Below are positions 33,119 through 45,215 of a stretch of DNA of 64,000 bases, piece after piece (within the stretch, counting starts at the first letter, position 1; each line of letters starts with the position of its first letter). The translations under genes and the position numbers were made by a program. Origin of the DNA: Agelaius tricolor (taxonomy: Eukaryota > Chordata > Aves > Passeriformes > Icteridae). Location: assembly GCA_023055355.1 (NCBI GenBank), contig JALJCS010000007.1, positions 2,956,001 through 3,020,000 of the forward strand. Reading direction: 5' to 3'. The notes beneath the pieces are model-generated. The model did not search any database and was not told where the DNA came from. It was given only the letters and a program-made list of their open reading frames with translations.

Positions 33119-33801
33119 TGTGGGAAATGGATTTGTAGAGGAAATTTGTAGAGGAAATGGATTTGTATTTGTAATTAATAATAATTAATTGTAATTAATA
33201 AACAATTAAAGTAATAATACTTTAATTGTTATCATAACAATATTACTAATAGTACCTTGAATACTTCACTGTACACAAAAAATAACAAACAAAACCATCA
33301 AAGAAGTTTTTCTACCCAAGAGAGAGGGGGAAATGTAGGAAATGGATTTGTAGAGAGCTCTCAGGGCCTGACAGAAGGCTCACACAGTGTGTGCATCTGT
33401 GTGCAAACCTTGAGACAAGAAATGCTGGCTTAGAAATGCCCTGGAATAGGACAGACATTGCTGAGAGAGAAATGGAGCTGGAAACAAGTTTCAAAGGATG
33501 GCCTTGCAAAATAAGACTGGACAGTTTGGAGAAACAGAACTGTGAAAGATGCATTGCAGTGGGACCCACGAGGGGTAATTTTAGATAATTGGCTTTAAGG
33601 CATTTAAAGCATGGCGTGGCTAAAGCTGATAGGCCAAGAAACACTTATAATGTATTGTAATTAAGAAATAACTGGCTTCTGATTGTGAATTATAACATCT
33701 GTATTGTCTCACCCTTCTCATGACACTGAAAATGGAACAAAAGTTTCTAAAACACCTCTCAGTTGCCCTATCTCTGGGTCAGAAAAGAGTCTTGTCCAAC
33801 A
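33119..33801 (+). mobile_element. Solo LTR, family F (copy F2) with internal AT-rich insertion
   Basis: TGTGGGAAATGGATTTGTAG to TTGTCCAACA, flanked by TTGAGG and TTGAGC, so a 5-bp target-site duplication TTGAG is visible. It matches F1 (9588-10055) in reverse complement, except that the LTR start motif recurs at 33334 (TGTAGGAAATGGATTTGTAG) after about 215 bp containing an AT-rich block. No internal retroviral genes. Confidence 0.86.
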
Positions 33802-34275
33802 TTGAGCTTTGCTGGGTCCCTCAATCCAATATTCCCAAAGTGGAAGCTTGGGATGCATTGCCCAGCTTGGGCTTTTTTTGTTTGTTTTTGAGGACGGAGA
33901 TAACAGATATCTCACATCTTCATCTCCCCTATCTGGATGATCTAAATTCTCATGGATTTATTCAGTTGGAAAAGGCCTCTGAGAACATCAAGTCCTGTTA
34001 ACCCAGGGCCATTGTCTATCCCTAAACCACATCCCCCAGTGCCACACCCACTGCTGATTCCTCTGGATGAAAAAAGGCAACCCAGGTTTCCTAAAAGTCC
34101 TTAAAAAGCACAATAAAATCCCAAAAGGTCCTTCCAGAACCTCAAGCCTTACAAAGACTAAAACATGCTTATATCCTCTTTTAGATGTTAAGGACAAGGA
34201 ATAACACAGCAATAAAAAGGACTGGAAATTAAATAACCTAAACAAGCTGGGTGAATTTGTGGTCCTGTAGAACTA

Positions 34276-34319
34276 CTTAGCTCTCTTAATAAAATATCTT
34301 AGCTCTCTTAATAAAATAT
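34276..34319. repeat. 22-bp perfect tandem duplication
   Basis: The segment starting CTTAGCTCTCTTAATAAAAT occurs twice in immediate succession without a mismatch, indicating a recent slippage-type event. Confidence 0.95.
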
Positions 34320-35079
34320 CTGCTTAACAAGATAAAAACTTAGACCCATCAGAGAATTTTCCATTTTTATTGTATAATCTTTAAAATGAATGTTGACACA
34401 TAGACATTTTCAACATTTGGTGACTGAGGAAAAATGCTGAGATGCAATTGGGGTTTTTTTGCCTGAAGACTGAGATTGCAAAACCTGGAACAACCCTTTT
34501 TTTAAAATTAATCTTTGTGATCAGAGGTGGAAGCCCTGTTTTATGAATGTGCACTCACACCCAGTGTCTTTTTCAAAGAGCCAGTTGAAATCTTTTAAAA
34601 TCTTTAAATCTGGTTTTAATAAAAGCAGGTCACAGTAGCAAGAGGCAGAGTATGAAGCTTCTAAGGAGATAGGAAGAAAAATTAAAAAATGAATGCTTAA
34701 GAAACTAAGAGAAAGAACTTTAATTTCTATACAGTGGGGAAATGTGAAAACCTCAGAGAGAAACCAAAGATTTTCCAGTGTGTGCTTAAAAAAACCCCAA
34801 ATTCTAACCCTTCAAAAGCCAATGATAGACTGACCTGGCCTTCTTCGGCAGGGCTTTATTTTTTTTTGAATTATAAAGGCTTTTTTACAATTACCAGGTT
34901 TGCCCTCTAGGCTCACCTATTCAGTTTGAGAGGACAAAGTTATTCTGGAGATGATTTGGAGCAATTTTGGGGGTTTTTTTAGGGGAAAAGGGAGATTTTT
35001 TTAAAATGCAGGTGAAACTGCCTTGTTCTTTGAGCATTTTATGATGCTCAACAAGAATCTGGCAGTTTTGAAAAATGTA

Positions 35080-35360
35080 CTGAGTGAGACATTGTGGTGA
35101 AGCCTTATTATTTGGACTGTGGGATTTGCTACCAAATTTACTACATTGCATTTATTAGGAAAATCCCCTGAATTATTAACACAACTGAGGGATCTCCAGG
35201 ATAATGAATAAAGTATATTATGAGAGGCTTTGTGCTTGCTTATTGCTTGTCTTTGATTATTCATCAATTTGCAGCCTGTGGTAATTCACAATTCATCTGC
35301 CAACCATTAATGTGAATTACTGCTGGGATTATGGCTCTTTGCTGCATTTCCTTGCAATGT
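35080..35360. promoter_or_regulatory. Candidate conserved non-coding element
   Basis: Repeat-free block rich in homeodomain-like TAAT cores (AACCATTAATGTGAATTACT, TTTGATTATTCATCAATTTG). Texture resembles vertebrate conserved non-coding DNA; the inference is untested. Confidence 0.2.
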
Positions 35361-37149
35361 GAAAGAGAATATTGAACAGTCAATTGTCCAGGATGTGCCT
35401 TTACTATGCACATAATCAGAAAAAAAACCATAAGCATACAAGTTGTGGATGTGCTTTAAGATCTGTCTTGAGTATTGTTTTTATTTTATGAGCCTTAAGG
35501 GAAAATCTGTTCAAGGATTGCCTTTACATTCAGTTTTCCTGCTAGAAGAAAGGGGAAATGGAAAAAACAATTAATTCCTTCATGTACAAATTTGCCAAAG
35601 GGAAGAATATGTCATAAAATCACAGAATCATTGTTGGGAAATGTGGTAAAGCTCAGTGTTATCCATCCTTTATATTAATTAACTGGATTTTTAGGTGTTA
35701 AAAAGATGAGTATCCACATAAATCCCTGTCATTCACTTATTTAAATAACCAAGTTTTATATTCTTGACTCAATATATCTCCTTTTCTACTTGTATGTTTT
35801 ACAGTTTGTAATGCTTTTTTCTCTGTTTTTTCAAATCTTGAAATTTTGCACAAAATTGAGGAAACTTTATTTTAATGCTGATGTCAAACTTCCTGTTAAG
35901 TTGTTGGAAGGTATTTTTATTTTTCCTTAAATCCCATTAAGACAAATGGAATTTAACAAGATTCATAACTACACCCTGGCCCAACACTGAAGTATAAAAG
36001 TGATTTCATTGAATTAAAAATTTTACACATCTTACATTGTTTATTTTGAAAGAAAAAACTTCTATTCCACTAATTGTGCAAATTACTTCCAGAACCTGGA
36101 TATGAAAGCTCCCAATATATGTGATTGTCAAGCATAACTCACTAATTATTAATTAACTTCATTAAGTAACAGCTGCTGTGGAGGGAGAGAAAGAAGGAAA
36201 ATGTCACTTTGTGGGTTAAATCAAAATAAAAGAAGGTTGTGTGTGTCCATTGCAAGGTCAAAATACTTCCCTATTTTCAACTAGGAGCAACTGTGGCTCC
36301 AAAAGTCTGCTTTGTAACAGTAAATGAAATTTAAACCCCCAGATGTGGAATTTTCACATTCCTGCAGAGCTGCACAATTTACTCTGCACAGGTAGCTTGT
36401 CTTAGGTATTTAAAAATAGACTTCATGTGTTTTAATTAAAAATTACTGCCTAATAAATTCTGCAACTCTTTGGCACAAAGGCCATGACACGTTAGCAGGA
36501 ATTTCCAAATGAAAACTGCATTCCCAGCACCTTCTGGTGGGTCCTTTCATCACTTGGTCAGCTGTTCTGTCTCTTGATTCCAACAACAACAACATCCAGC
36601 TCACTGAGAAGGAAATTAAATTTCAAATATTGAGTCCCTCTAGAGAATGTCTCCTCGTGGCTCCCTTAATCAAAATATGCTCCACTTCAGAGAGGAAATT
36701 AAATCAAGGTGGCCAACTTCCCCCTGCTCTGTCTCCCCCCATGAACAAATCAGCCAGAGCTGCACTGATTTATTGAGGAAAAGAGTGATTTCTAAGGGGT
36801 AAAAAGTGCATTTGGAATGATAACACAATGCCCCTGCAAAGCAGAGCAGAATAGAATTTCCATTCCTACTCTAACTTAGCAGAAAATCTCTTTGCAGTGT
36901 TACCAAAGGTGTTATAAATGTCCACGTGGAGGAGGATGAACAGCTGTGCTCTGGGATGTGGATCCAGCCAGGTGTGGCAGGGAATGTAGGGATGGATGCA
37001 GATTTAAGTTTAGTTTTTGGCACTTGCTGAGCTCAGTGTGGGAGGTATGAGGTGCTTGGAATGTCCCTGGTCCTGGAAGGGAGCTTGGACTCTCAGGATC
37101 TCCTGAGGGAGACAATTCCCACTCACAGGGAGGTCCCAGGAGAAATCAG

Positions 37150-37750
37150 AAAGTCTTGGAACCAGGAAAATAACCAACAAAATTCCAGGGATGACTCTTA
37201 TCCAGCTGGAAAGCAGGAAAATAACAACAACAACAATAACAACAACAAAATAAAATAAAAAAAAAATCCAAGGATGATCCTTATCCAACTGGGAACAAGG
37301 AAAATAACCAAAAGATTCCAGGGATGACTCTTATCCAGCTGGGAACCAGGAAAATAACCAAAAAATTCCAGGGATGACCTTTATCCAGCGGGAAAGCAGG
37401 AAAATAACCAAAAGATTCCAGGGATGACTCTTATCCAGCTGGGAACCAGGAAAATAACCAAAAAATTCCAGGGATGACCTTTATCCAGCGGGAAAGCAGG
37501 AAAATAACCAAAATATTCCAGGGATGACTCTTATCCAGCTGGGAACCAGGAAAATAACAAAAAAAAATCCAAGGATGATCCTTAACCAACTGGGAATAGG
37601 AAAATAATAAAAAAGATCTGGGGATTACCCGTATCCAGTTGGGAAGCAGAAAAAGAACAAAAAAAAAAAAAAAAAATTACTGGGATGGCCCTTATCCAGC
37701 TGGGAATAGGAAAATAACCCCCAAATTCCAGGGATGATCCTTATCCAGAT
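37150..37750. repeat. 50-bp minisatellite with 100-bp higher-order units
   Basis: About 11 units built on CCAGGGATGACTCTTATCCA, GCTGGGAACCAGG and AAAATAACCAAAA. ATTCCA recurs at 37315, 37365, 37415, 37465 and 37515, a 50-bp period. Two alternating unit types (GACTCTTATCCAGCTGGGAA versus GACCTTTATCCAGCGGGAAA) form 100-bp dimers: 37321-37420 and 37421-37520 differ at one position. The outer units are diverged and carry A-rich and CAA-rich insertions. Confidence 0.95.
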
Positions 37751-39030
37751 GCTAGACCTCCCTCAAAAGTTTTATCACAAGCTGATGGCCTCCAGGTGTG
37801 TATCAGACCTCTGTTGATTTTTTTCCTTTTACTGTTTCCATGCAAAATCTCCAACACTTGGAGCAAAGTTTTCAACTCATTTTGTGAGAGAAAACTCACA
37901 TAGGAAAATAAATTCAGAAAACAAAATGGATTTTTTGGTGCTTAATAGGAAGGTTAGTGGGAGATGTTTAATGTTATGTAGGGGAATCAGGTACCTGAAT
38001 CCTGTTCATTTTCTATGGGACTCAGCTGCCATCTGTGCCTCCAGAGTCCAGCCCTTAACATTTTAATTTAAAAACCAGTCTCCAGTTAAAACAGCTCAAA
38101 ATCTATGTAGGTTTTCCAAAACTAAGGAAAATTATTTTGAAAACTGTAGCACCTTTTGTCTGGGTTCTATGCAAAAGCATCCTCCAAACTAAATATAGCA
38201 GTTTTTATTCCCCGGCACAGAGGAAAACAAAGAGACCTATGTCTGTGCATAGGATTAGAAGACTGGAGACAGGATTTATTTCAAAAATAACCAGCCCCTG
38301 GGCTGAGAGCTGATCACTGGAAGTCCTGCTACTCTGTTCAGCTGATTCAACAGAGCATGAGCTGGAAAAGGCAATGTGCAGACACCAGACTAAAGTCTAA
38401 CAATTAAAACACCTCCTAATGAAGCAGCAGTGCAGCATATGTCTCCCTGTCAAAAGCAAATCGTTTAACAAACATTACCTTGGATAATGTATGCTGTTCT
38501 GAGGGTGACTCACAGAAAGTTGGTGATTCAATGACCTATCTGGGTCTTGCTATTGTTAGATTGCCAGCTCCAGCTCCTTTTAAGTGCCACTCCAACAATG
38601 AGACTGATTAGGAGAGCGAAGCCTTATCAAAATGAAGCTATAAAAGGACTATTTTGCATGTTTGTTTGGAAATGCTAAATCCTAAATCTGGGCCTTATCT
38701 CAGCACTGAGGTGTCCAATCAAATGGTGTTTTACCCAGTAGCAACAAAGTGGCCTTTACCCTCATCACTGCACACTCAACATGAATCCCCAAAATCTACA
38801 GAACTGCATTTTGGGGCATTATTTCCTTGGGGAAATTCAGCAATTTTGTGAAGAGTTAATTATTCAGATAATTTGTGTCCAGAAAGTGTTAATCATGATA
38901 CTGTCAGCTGGTTCACCTGTTCCTGCTCAGTTCATGGTCATGATCAGTCCATGCTCATTTCTTGGCCCCATCTACCATCACTGAGACAAATTACTTCTTG
39001 GAGACTTTAGTCTTGAACTTCTCTCTGAAT
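37751..39030. other. Non-coding single-copy stretch
   Basis: No gene recognised; includes the candidate conserved block at 38390-38660. Confidence 0.5.
38390..38660. promoter_or_regulatory. Candidate conserved non-coding element
   Basis: Repeat-free sequence with two SOX-like cores (ATTGTT at 38552-38557 and AACAAT at 38594-38599) and a TATAAAAG near 38639. No open frame or splice pattern. Called on texture only. Confidence 0.22.
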
Positions 39031-39395
39031 CATAAAATCACAGAATGGTTTGTGTTGCAAGGGAATTTAAAGCCCATCCAATTCCACCCCTGCCCTGGGT
39101 GGAATTCCACACCTCCCACTGTCCCAGGCTGCTCCAGCCCCAGTGTCCAACCTGGCCTTGGGCACTGCCAGGGATCCAGGGGCAGCCCCAGCTGCTCTGG
39201 GAATTCCATCCCAGCCCCTGCCAACCTTGCCAGGGAACAATTCCTAATTCCCAATATCCCATCCAGCCCTGCCCTCTGGCAGTGGAAGCCATTCCCCCAT
39301 GTCCACTCCATCCCTTGAAAATAGTTTCTTTCCATGTTTCTTGTCAGTTCCTCCAGGTGTTGGAAAGTCACAATTAGATCACCCCAAAGCTGAAT
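39031..39395 (-). repeat. CR1 LINE 3' fragment
   Basis: AAAATCACAGAATGGTTTGT, then CTCCCACTGTCCCAGGCTGC and GGCCTTGGGCACTGCCAGGG, through GCCAGGGAACAATTCCTAAT to the AGATCACCCCAAAGCTGAA region: complement of a CR1 3' part of about 365 bp. Confidence 0.92.
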
Positions 39396-39754
39396 AACTG
39401 CAGCAACAAGATTTCTTGTTGTATATTTTTCAAGACAGTGGGTAGATGTTGTAACAGACTCACAAACTAAAAAAAAAAAAAACAAACAAATATTAGTGTT
39501 GTCAAAGAGAAGTGTAAGAAGTCACTCAAATGGCTCCATGCTGGAAAAGTTGGCTCCTTGGAATTTAATTCCCATTTATCCTCAAGCAGCAGCAGACAAT
39601 GACTGTGAGATAAATAAATAAATTTATTTTATTTTCACTGATTAATCCCTGGTGGAGATGTGAGGACACTGAAGTATTTCTATAAAGGGCTACAAGGTTA
39701 ATTTTTCTTTCACTGTTGTGAAATACAAACTGTCTCCTGCAATACCCTGGACAG

Positions 39755-40435
39755 CTGGTGGGTTGTGATTCCTGCTTGGAGATCCAACCCCAGCTCCTCC
39801 AAATTCACCTCTTGGAACCCTGGTTAATGAGAATTTTGGGCTTTCTGTGCTGCCAGGCATTGACCCCAAGAGAACACTGCACTGACCTGAGGCTGTGGAG
39901 AAGCTTCCAGAATGGAATGACAGAACTGGGATTGTGGGGGTGGAGTTTGGATAGAAGTGTGTGATATCACAGGGTGGGAAACTCAGAGTTTAAGGGTTTA
40001 GAATACAGGAATAGAGAGAAAGCAAGATGGAGGGTTTAGGGTGGAGGCTGCTCCCTCTCCTTCTTTCTTCTTTCTTCTTCTCCTTCTCCTGCTTCTCCTC
40101 CTTCTTCTCTCTTTCTTCTTCTCCTTGTTCTCCTTCTTCTTCTTCTCCTCCTTCACCTTCTTCTCCATGGGTTTGGGTGGTTTTGTGTCATTGGATATAA
40201 AAGTCCCCATTGCGGGCATGGGTGGTTGGGTATTGGGTTAAAAGTGAAAATAATTGAGGTGTCATTTCTTAATTGGACAGTTTATCCTTCAAAGGCCTGG
40301 TAGAAAGAAAGAAATGGCTTCATGTTTAGTTTGTTGGAGTGAAGTACTGCAGAACTCAGGGTCTGTGAGACTGTGACAGAGATAAGAACTGATAAACATC
40401 TGAGTCCCAACAAGAAATACCCTCTCACACACTCA
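39755..40435 (+). mobile_element. Solo LTR related to family C (copy C3) with CTT expansion
   Basis: The right portion (about 39950-40435) aligns with C1 and C2: GGGTTTAG, AAGCAAGATGGAGGG, a CTT-rich tract, CCATGGGTTTGGGTGG, AAAAGTCCCCATTGC and GATAAACATCTGAGTCCCAA. The left portion (from about 39757, TGTGATTCCTGCTTGG) differs from C1, so it is a divergent subfamily. Its pyrimidine tract has grown to about 108 bp (40058-40165). Edges are approximate. Confidence 0.7.
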
Positions 40436-42766
40436 CCTTTATATTTTATATAGGAACACCATTTGTGTTTGTATTAAATAACTGCATTTGAGCAAAGGTG
40501 GAGGAGTTGAAGAGACATTTTACACCACATTAAGCTCAGGTGTGGTTTATTCATAGAGGACACAGAAAACCAGGTTATCACAGGGTAAGAGTCCTTCACA
40601 CAACAGCTGATACAGGATGGCAACTCATGTGTGCTTTGTGTTTGCCCTGGATTTCCCCTGCAGAACAGGATGTGATTTATGCAAACGTGGTTTTTTCAAT
40701 GAAAGCTGGATGAGTAAACTCAAATTACCTTTCCTTTCCTGCCTGCAATGCACACGTAAGAGAAAAGGAGAGCAGCAGATGCATATCAAATTTATTGTTT
40801 CTTGGTATCCCAGGCAGGGCAATATTTGCTTCTCTACCAAGGCTTGACTGGACTCTTTCTAAAATTGGCAGCTATCACTGACTTGAATGGGCTTAAAATT
40901 CAAGCTAAAGATGTCTCTTTGTGTAAATAAGCAACATATTTTATATTCTCAGCCAGTATCCTCTAGCATAGCCTGAATGTGTTTGTGAACAACCCATCAT
41001 TACATCTTAAAAAAAACCCCAAAAACCTCAACATTTGTTTGTTTGTATAACATTTGTTTTAACTCTGTGAATTGTTTATGCTTGGTGGGAAGTGATCACA
41101 AAATCTTAACGATTTGGGATTATTTTGGGGACATCTATGGCAGTGCTGACTCCTGATTCCTCTACTGGCACACACCAGTCACTCTGAGTTTCTGTGCTCA
41201 CTAAAACTGGGCTGCAATTATTAATCTTGATCTGGAATCTCATGCTGGTGTTTGAAAGCAGCAGAATTTCCAGGGCTATCATTACAGGTGTGTGAGTCAC
41301 ATCCCATCCTGAAGTTTTTTGGGTTGTGCCACTTGCTGTGGGTAACATTTACACTCAGCTTTGCCACAGAATGCTAATTCCTGCATGGTGCTCTCCAGGA
41401 GCCAAATTTTGTGCAAATATTCACTACCTAAGCCTTGCAGAACATTTTCTGTGAGTAAATATGTTGTAGTCCTCAGAGGGGCAGGGAGGAGAGAGTGGGA
41501 GGGAAAGGAAAGCTCTCCTCTCTTCTCAAAGAGCAGGAGCAGTTTTCCCTCCTCTCACAGATTTTTGTGAAGTGTTTCCCTTCTTCCCTGGACTCTGGAA
41601 CATGGATTGCTTTCTCTGTTTCTGTCCACTTGAGCCTGGTTTTGTCCTTGTTTTATAGGGAAGATAACTGAGGGAAGAAGGGGAATTGCACAGAAACCCT
41701 GCAGTAACTCTGGCACGGATTCATTCCGACCAGGAGCACTCACCATTGCGCTGCCCCTTGCTACACCTCTGTATTTAACTTTCTTCTTGCCAAAATGTTT
41801 CTGTTCAATGGTTTTAACATGAGATTTGCACCATTTTATAAGAAATCTCCGTAAAGAAAACACTCATGGATCTAAATGTCAGAAGGAAAAAGAATGAATT
41901 CACATTTGGCTGCTGAAACACCTCTATGATTAATTGGAAGAGAATCTCAGAATTTGTCAGTGAAACTGTATCATGTCTCGTTCAGATACAAAAAGAACTT
42001 TGAATACAGTCCTGGTCCAGCATAGGAGGAGAGATTTTATGTTTTCATCCTAGGCCTTGAGAGGCATTTCTGTTCCTTTTATTCTGGGTAGAGATAGAGA
42101 AAATTACAGAGAAAATTTCAAGCCCTTCTGTGTCTGGAACTGGAAGTTGCTCACACTGCTCCATTCAGTATAAACATGGGAAGATCACTGGAATAAGTGA
42201 GTTGACACAACTGATTCCTCATATTCTTAAAGACAAGTGTGCTCTGATGCTCTCAGAGCAACACATGAAGGTCAGAGAGGGAAAGCAGACTTTCACAAAA
42301 GTGAATTTTTGTTTTTGTGCTCTGAATTTACCAGGCTGAAAATGAGCAAAGCCACAAGGCAGAGATGCTGGGCCAGGCTTTGCTGTATCTATCCATGTAT
42401 CTATGCCAAGCACAGAAAAATACCAAGGACTTGTTAAGTGATGTATTTTAAGTGATCAGCTACACGGGTTTGCAGTCACGCACCTCCTACAAGTGCCAGT
42501 GATCCATCAGCTCTCCAGCACGCAGGCATCTCATTACAATGGAGAAATCTCCTCAGATTTGCCAGATTTGTCAGATTTTCCACTCAATGTAAGCCCTTTG
42601 TTCATTGCTGTGTGCTGGACTTTGTGTGCTCTATCCTGTCCTCTCCTCAAATCTTTGTTTTCCTGATGTTGAGTGAGTTGTAAAATGTGGCCTCGGCTAA
42701 AGCCTGAGTTGTTTTATTTTGCTTTCTTTGTTGCTGAGGCCTTTCCTGCTCTGAAAACACATTAAT
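40436..42766. other. Non-coding single-copy stretch
   Basis: No gene or mobile element recognised. Confidence 0.5.
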
Positions 42767-43196
42767 ATTATCATGGCTAATATAGATATATAGGTATATA
42801 TCTTATATATCTTATAGATAGCTTGATTTTGAAATAGAAACCAGATAGAAGCTATCCATCACTTATTAATCTATCACTTTCATTCAAATATGAAGGTTTA
42901 CTTCTCATGTGTTTTCCAATCTTTTGCAGTGGGTCTGCTGCAGAAAATCTTTTTTTATATTATCATGGATTTCTTTTTATATCATGGATATATTTTTTAT
43001 ATTATCTTTTTATATTATCATGCATAGTATAGATATATAGATATATATCTTATGTATCTTACAGATAGCTTGATTCTAAAACAGAAATCAGATAGAAGCT
43101 ATCCATCACTTATTAATCTATCACTTTCATTCAAAAAGGAAGGTTTATTGTCACATGTTTTCCAGTCTTTTGAAGTGGGTCTGTTGTGGAAAATGC
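42767..43196 (+). repeat. Tandem duplication, period about 247 bp
   Basis: Unit 1 (42767-42950) and unit 2 (43014-43196) share ATCTTATATATCTTA-like sequence, AGATAGAAGCTATCCATCAC, TTATTAATCTATCACTTTCA and GTGTTTTCCAATCTTTTG with scattered differences. The spacer (42951-43013) consists of TATTATC/ATCATGGAT-like repetitions. No coding function. Confidence 0.9.
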
Positions 43197-44622
43197 CAGT
43201 TCTAAGAGTGGCAACAGGAAAAAAAGGTGAATTTTTCCTTGTAAAGTGTAATTTCAAAGGTCTGTGTCACCTGACTACAGTCCTCATTTCAAATCAGGAT
43301 GATGATTATAACAAGGATAACAGTGGTGAATTACGAGAAGAAATGTTTCTGCTGTTTGTGGGTGTTCTGAGCCAAAGGGATATCATATTTTTGCCCTTTC
43401 ACTGAAATCCAGAGAAGACTGTTAGAAAAAGGGTTCAGTTACCATCTGTTTCGAACATTCAAGGCACAGCAGCCAATGCCCATGGGATGACATTTGCTGT
43501 TGTGTAAAGTACAAGTACAATGTCTCCTCTCCAGTTACCCTCCAGGCTTACAAGCTCCAGGAGTACACAGGATTTTCACAGTGAGTTGCACAACAGTGGA
43601 TTTCAGCCAAAAAGTAAATGATAGCAGCTCAAGGCAGTATCTGTAAAGCCCTACCTGAGTAATTCATGACAATGTCATTTTTTCCCCTCCTTGCTCAAAT
43701 GCCAGACTTGTTGATTTGCAAAATATTGCAAATGCTGCCACAGGTTTTGGAGGAATCTGCCCTCTTGAAATGCTGGGAAAAAGGCATGATCTTATCATTT
43801 GATGTAGAGACAGATAGGAGGTTGGACTTGATGACCTTGGGGATCTTTTGCAACCTGTGAAAAGGGTAGAAGTCTGTCATCCTTAGAGACAGAATCCTAC
43901 ATTTAACTGCTGTCCCTCACCCTTCTCCTGTATTTTGACTCTGTGGGGCACAAGCACCACCTCAGCTCTTGCTGATGGCAGTTCTAAATCCTTCCCAGCC
44001 AGTAATTCCAGGGCAGGAGTTTGAAATGAATCTGTGACAGCAGCTAAGTGTCACGCTCCTCTAAAGTACAACATTAAGTAAGTGGATTTAAAGCAGGTGG
44101 CTTAAATGCTTTAGTGGGGACCATGATGAAAGGAAAAGCCTTGGCAGATCTGCAGGGTTGTCTCTGTGATTGACATCCTCAGGTATCACTGCTGCTGCAG
44201 CTGGGACCTGGAATTTCACATCTTAATCCATGTTTGACTAATTTTGGAGTTCTGAGGGGTTGGCAGTGACAGAGCAGAGTGTGAGCACACACAGAGGGAG
44301 AATGAGCTCCTGATGCACCACTGATCCTGACCATGCATGGGCTGGGTTGTAAAGGGCATCTTTGCAAGGGGACACTTCTCTGGCAGACAAAATTGAGAGC
44401 TGAGCATTGAATGACAATGGAGAGAGCCTGAAGAGAGGTTTGTTCTCTTTTTGTAAAGAGTTGCCCAGGAGAGCTGTTACTTCTCCCTATGCACATCACA
44501 AAATTAGCACCATGGTGTGGTCAGATCAATCAATAATATAATCAATAATGCCTGATATTAGGCAACTAAAAATTATCCTTGTCATATCTGCTGCCTGTTT
44601 AGGCAGAGGAGAGAGAAAACCC
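43197..44622. other. Non-coding stretch with a CR1 tail
   Basis: A diverged CR1 3' end is at 43795-43862; otherwise nothing is recognised. Confidence 0.5.
43795..43862 (+). repeat. CR1 LINE 3' terminus
   Basis: GGAGGTTGGACTTGATGACC followed by TTGGGGATCTTTTGCAACCT is a CR1 3' end without the final octamers. Confidence 0.85.
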
Positions 44623-45209
44623 AGTGGCTGTACCAGTTGTGGGTTTCTCTGGGTCTGGATTGAAGGCACTTGAGATGGTGTTTCATGTTCAGATTCAGGT
44701 GTTTATTATTTCTTATCAGTAAAACAGTCTCACTGCTGTGAGTTCAGCAGCTTTTCATTACAAGGCACAAAATGGCAACAATCTCTTGTTCCAAGGACTT
44801 TTAAGGCTAAACTGTCCAATTAAGAACTGACACCTGGATTATTTTCCCTTTTACCCCAATAACTGATCCCAACGAGCTGCAATGGGGACTTTTCTGCCCA
44901 ATTACAAAATGCCACCCAAACCCATGGAGAAGGAAGAAGAAGCATGAAGAAGAGACCCAGGACAACACCCTGTGCCCTCCATCTTGCTGCCATCCACAGC
45001 ACACTAAAAACCCCAAAACCTCAATGTCTCACCAAGTGACACACCTACACTACTCTCTGTAATCTATTTCACACTTTTGTGGATTCTTATCTATTCTGGA
45101 GTTTAGGAAACTTTCTCCATGGATGAGGGTCAGAGTCAGTGCTGCCCTGGGGGTCAGGGCACCCCAGAGCAGACAGAGAAATATTCCCTGTGTGCCCTGG
45201 GTTTCCACA
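44623..45209 (-). mobile_element. Solo LTR, family C (copy C2) with perfect 6-bp TSD
   Basis: On the minus strand it runs from TGTGGAAACCCAGGG to GGTACAGCCACT, 587 bp. AAACCC flanks both sides (44617-44622 and 45210-45215), a perfect target-site duplication. It is nearly identical to C1 at 22256-22845 in inverse orientation and shares its AATAAAC motif near the 3' end. It has no coding capacity. Confidence 0.92.
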
Positions 45210-45215
45210 AAACCC

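Larger units (their letters stand above)
33802..37149. other. AT-rich single-copy stretch
   Basis: No gene recognised. A 22-bp perfect tandem duplication lies at 34276-34319. A short CR1-tail-like AATCACAGAATCATTG is at about 35619-35636. A candidate conserved block at 35080-35360 is listed separately. Confidence 0.5.

Noticed and set aside
37150..37750. Repeats with spacers resembling a CRISPR array
   Set aside because: Units are contiguous 50-bp tandem copies without unique spacers, in a vertebrate genome context.
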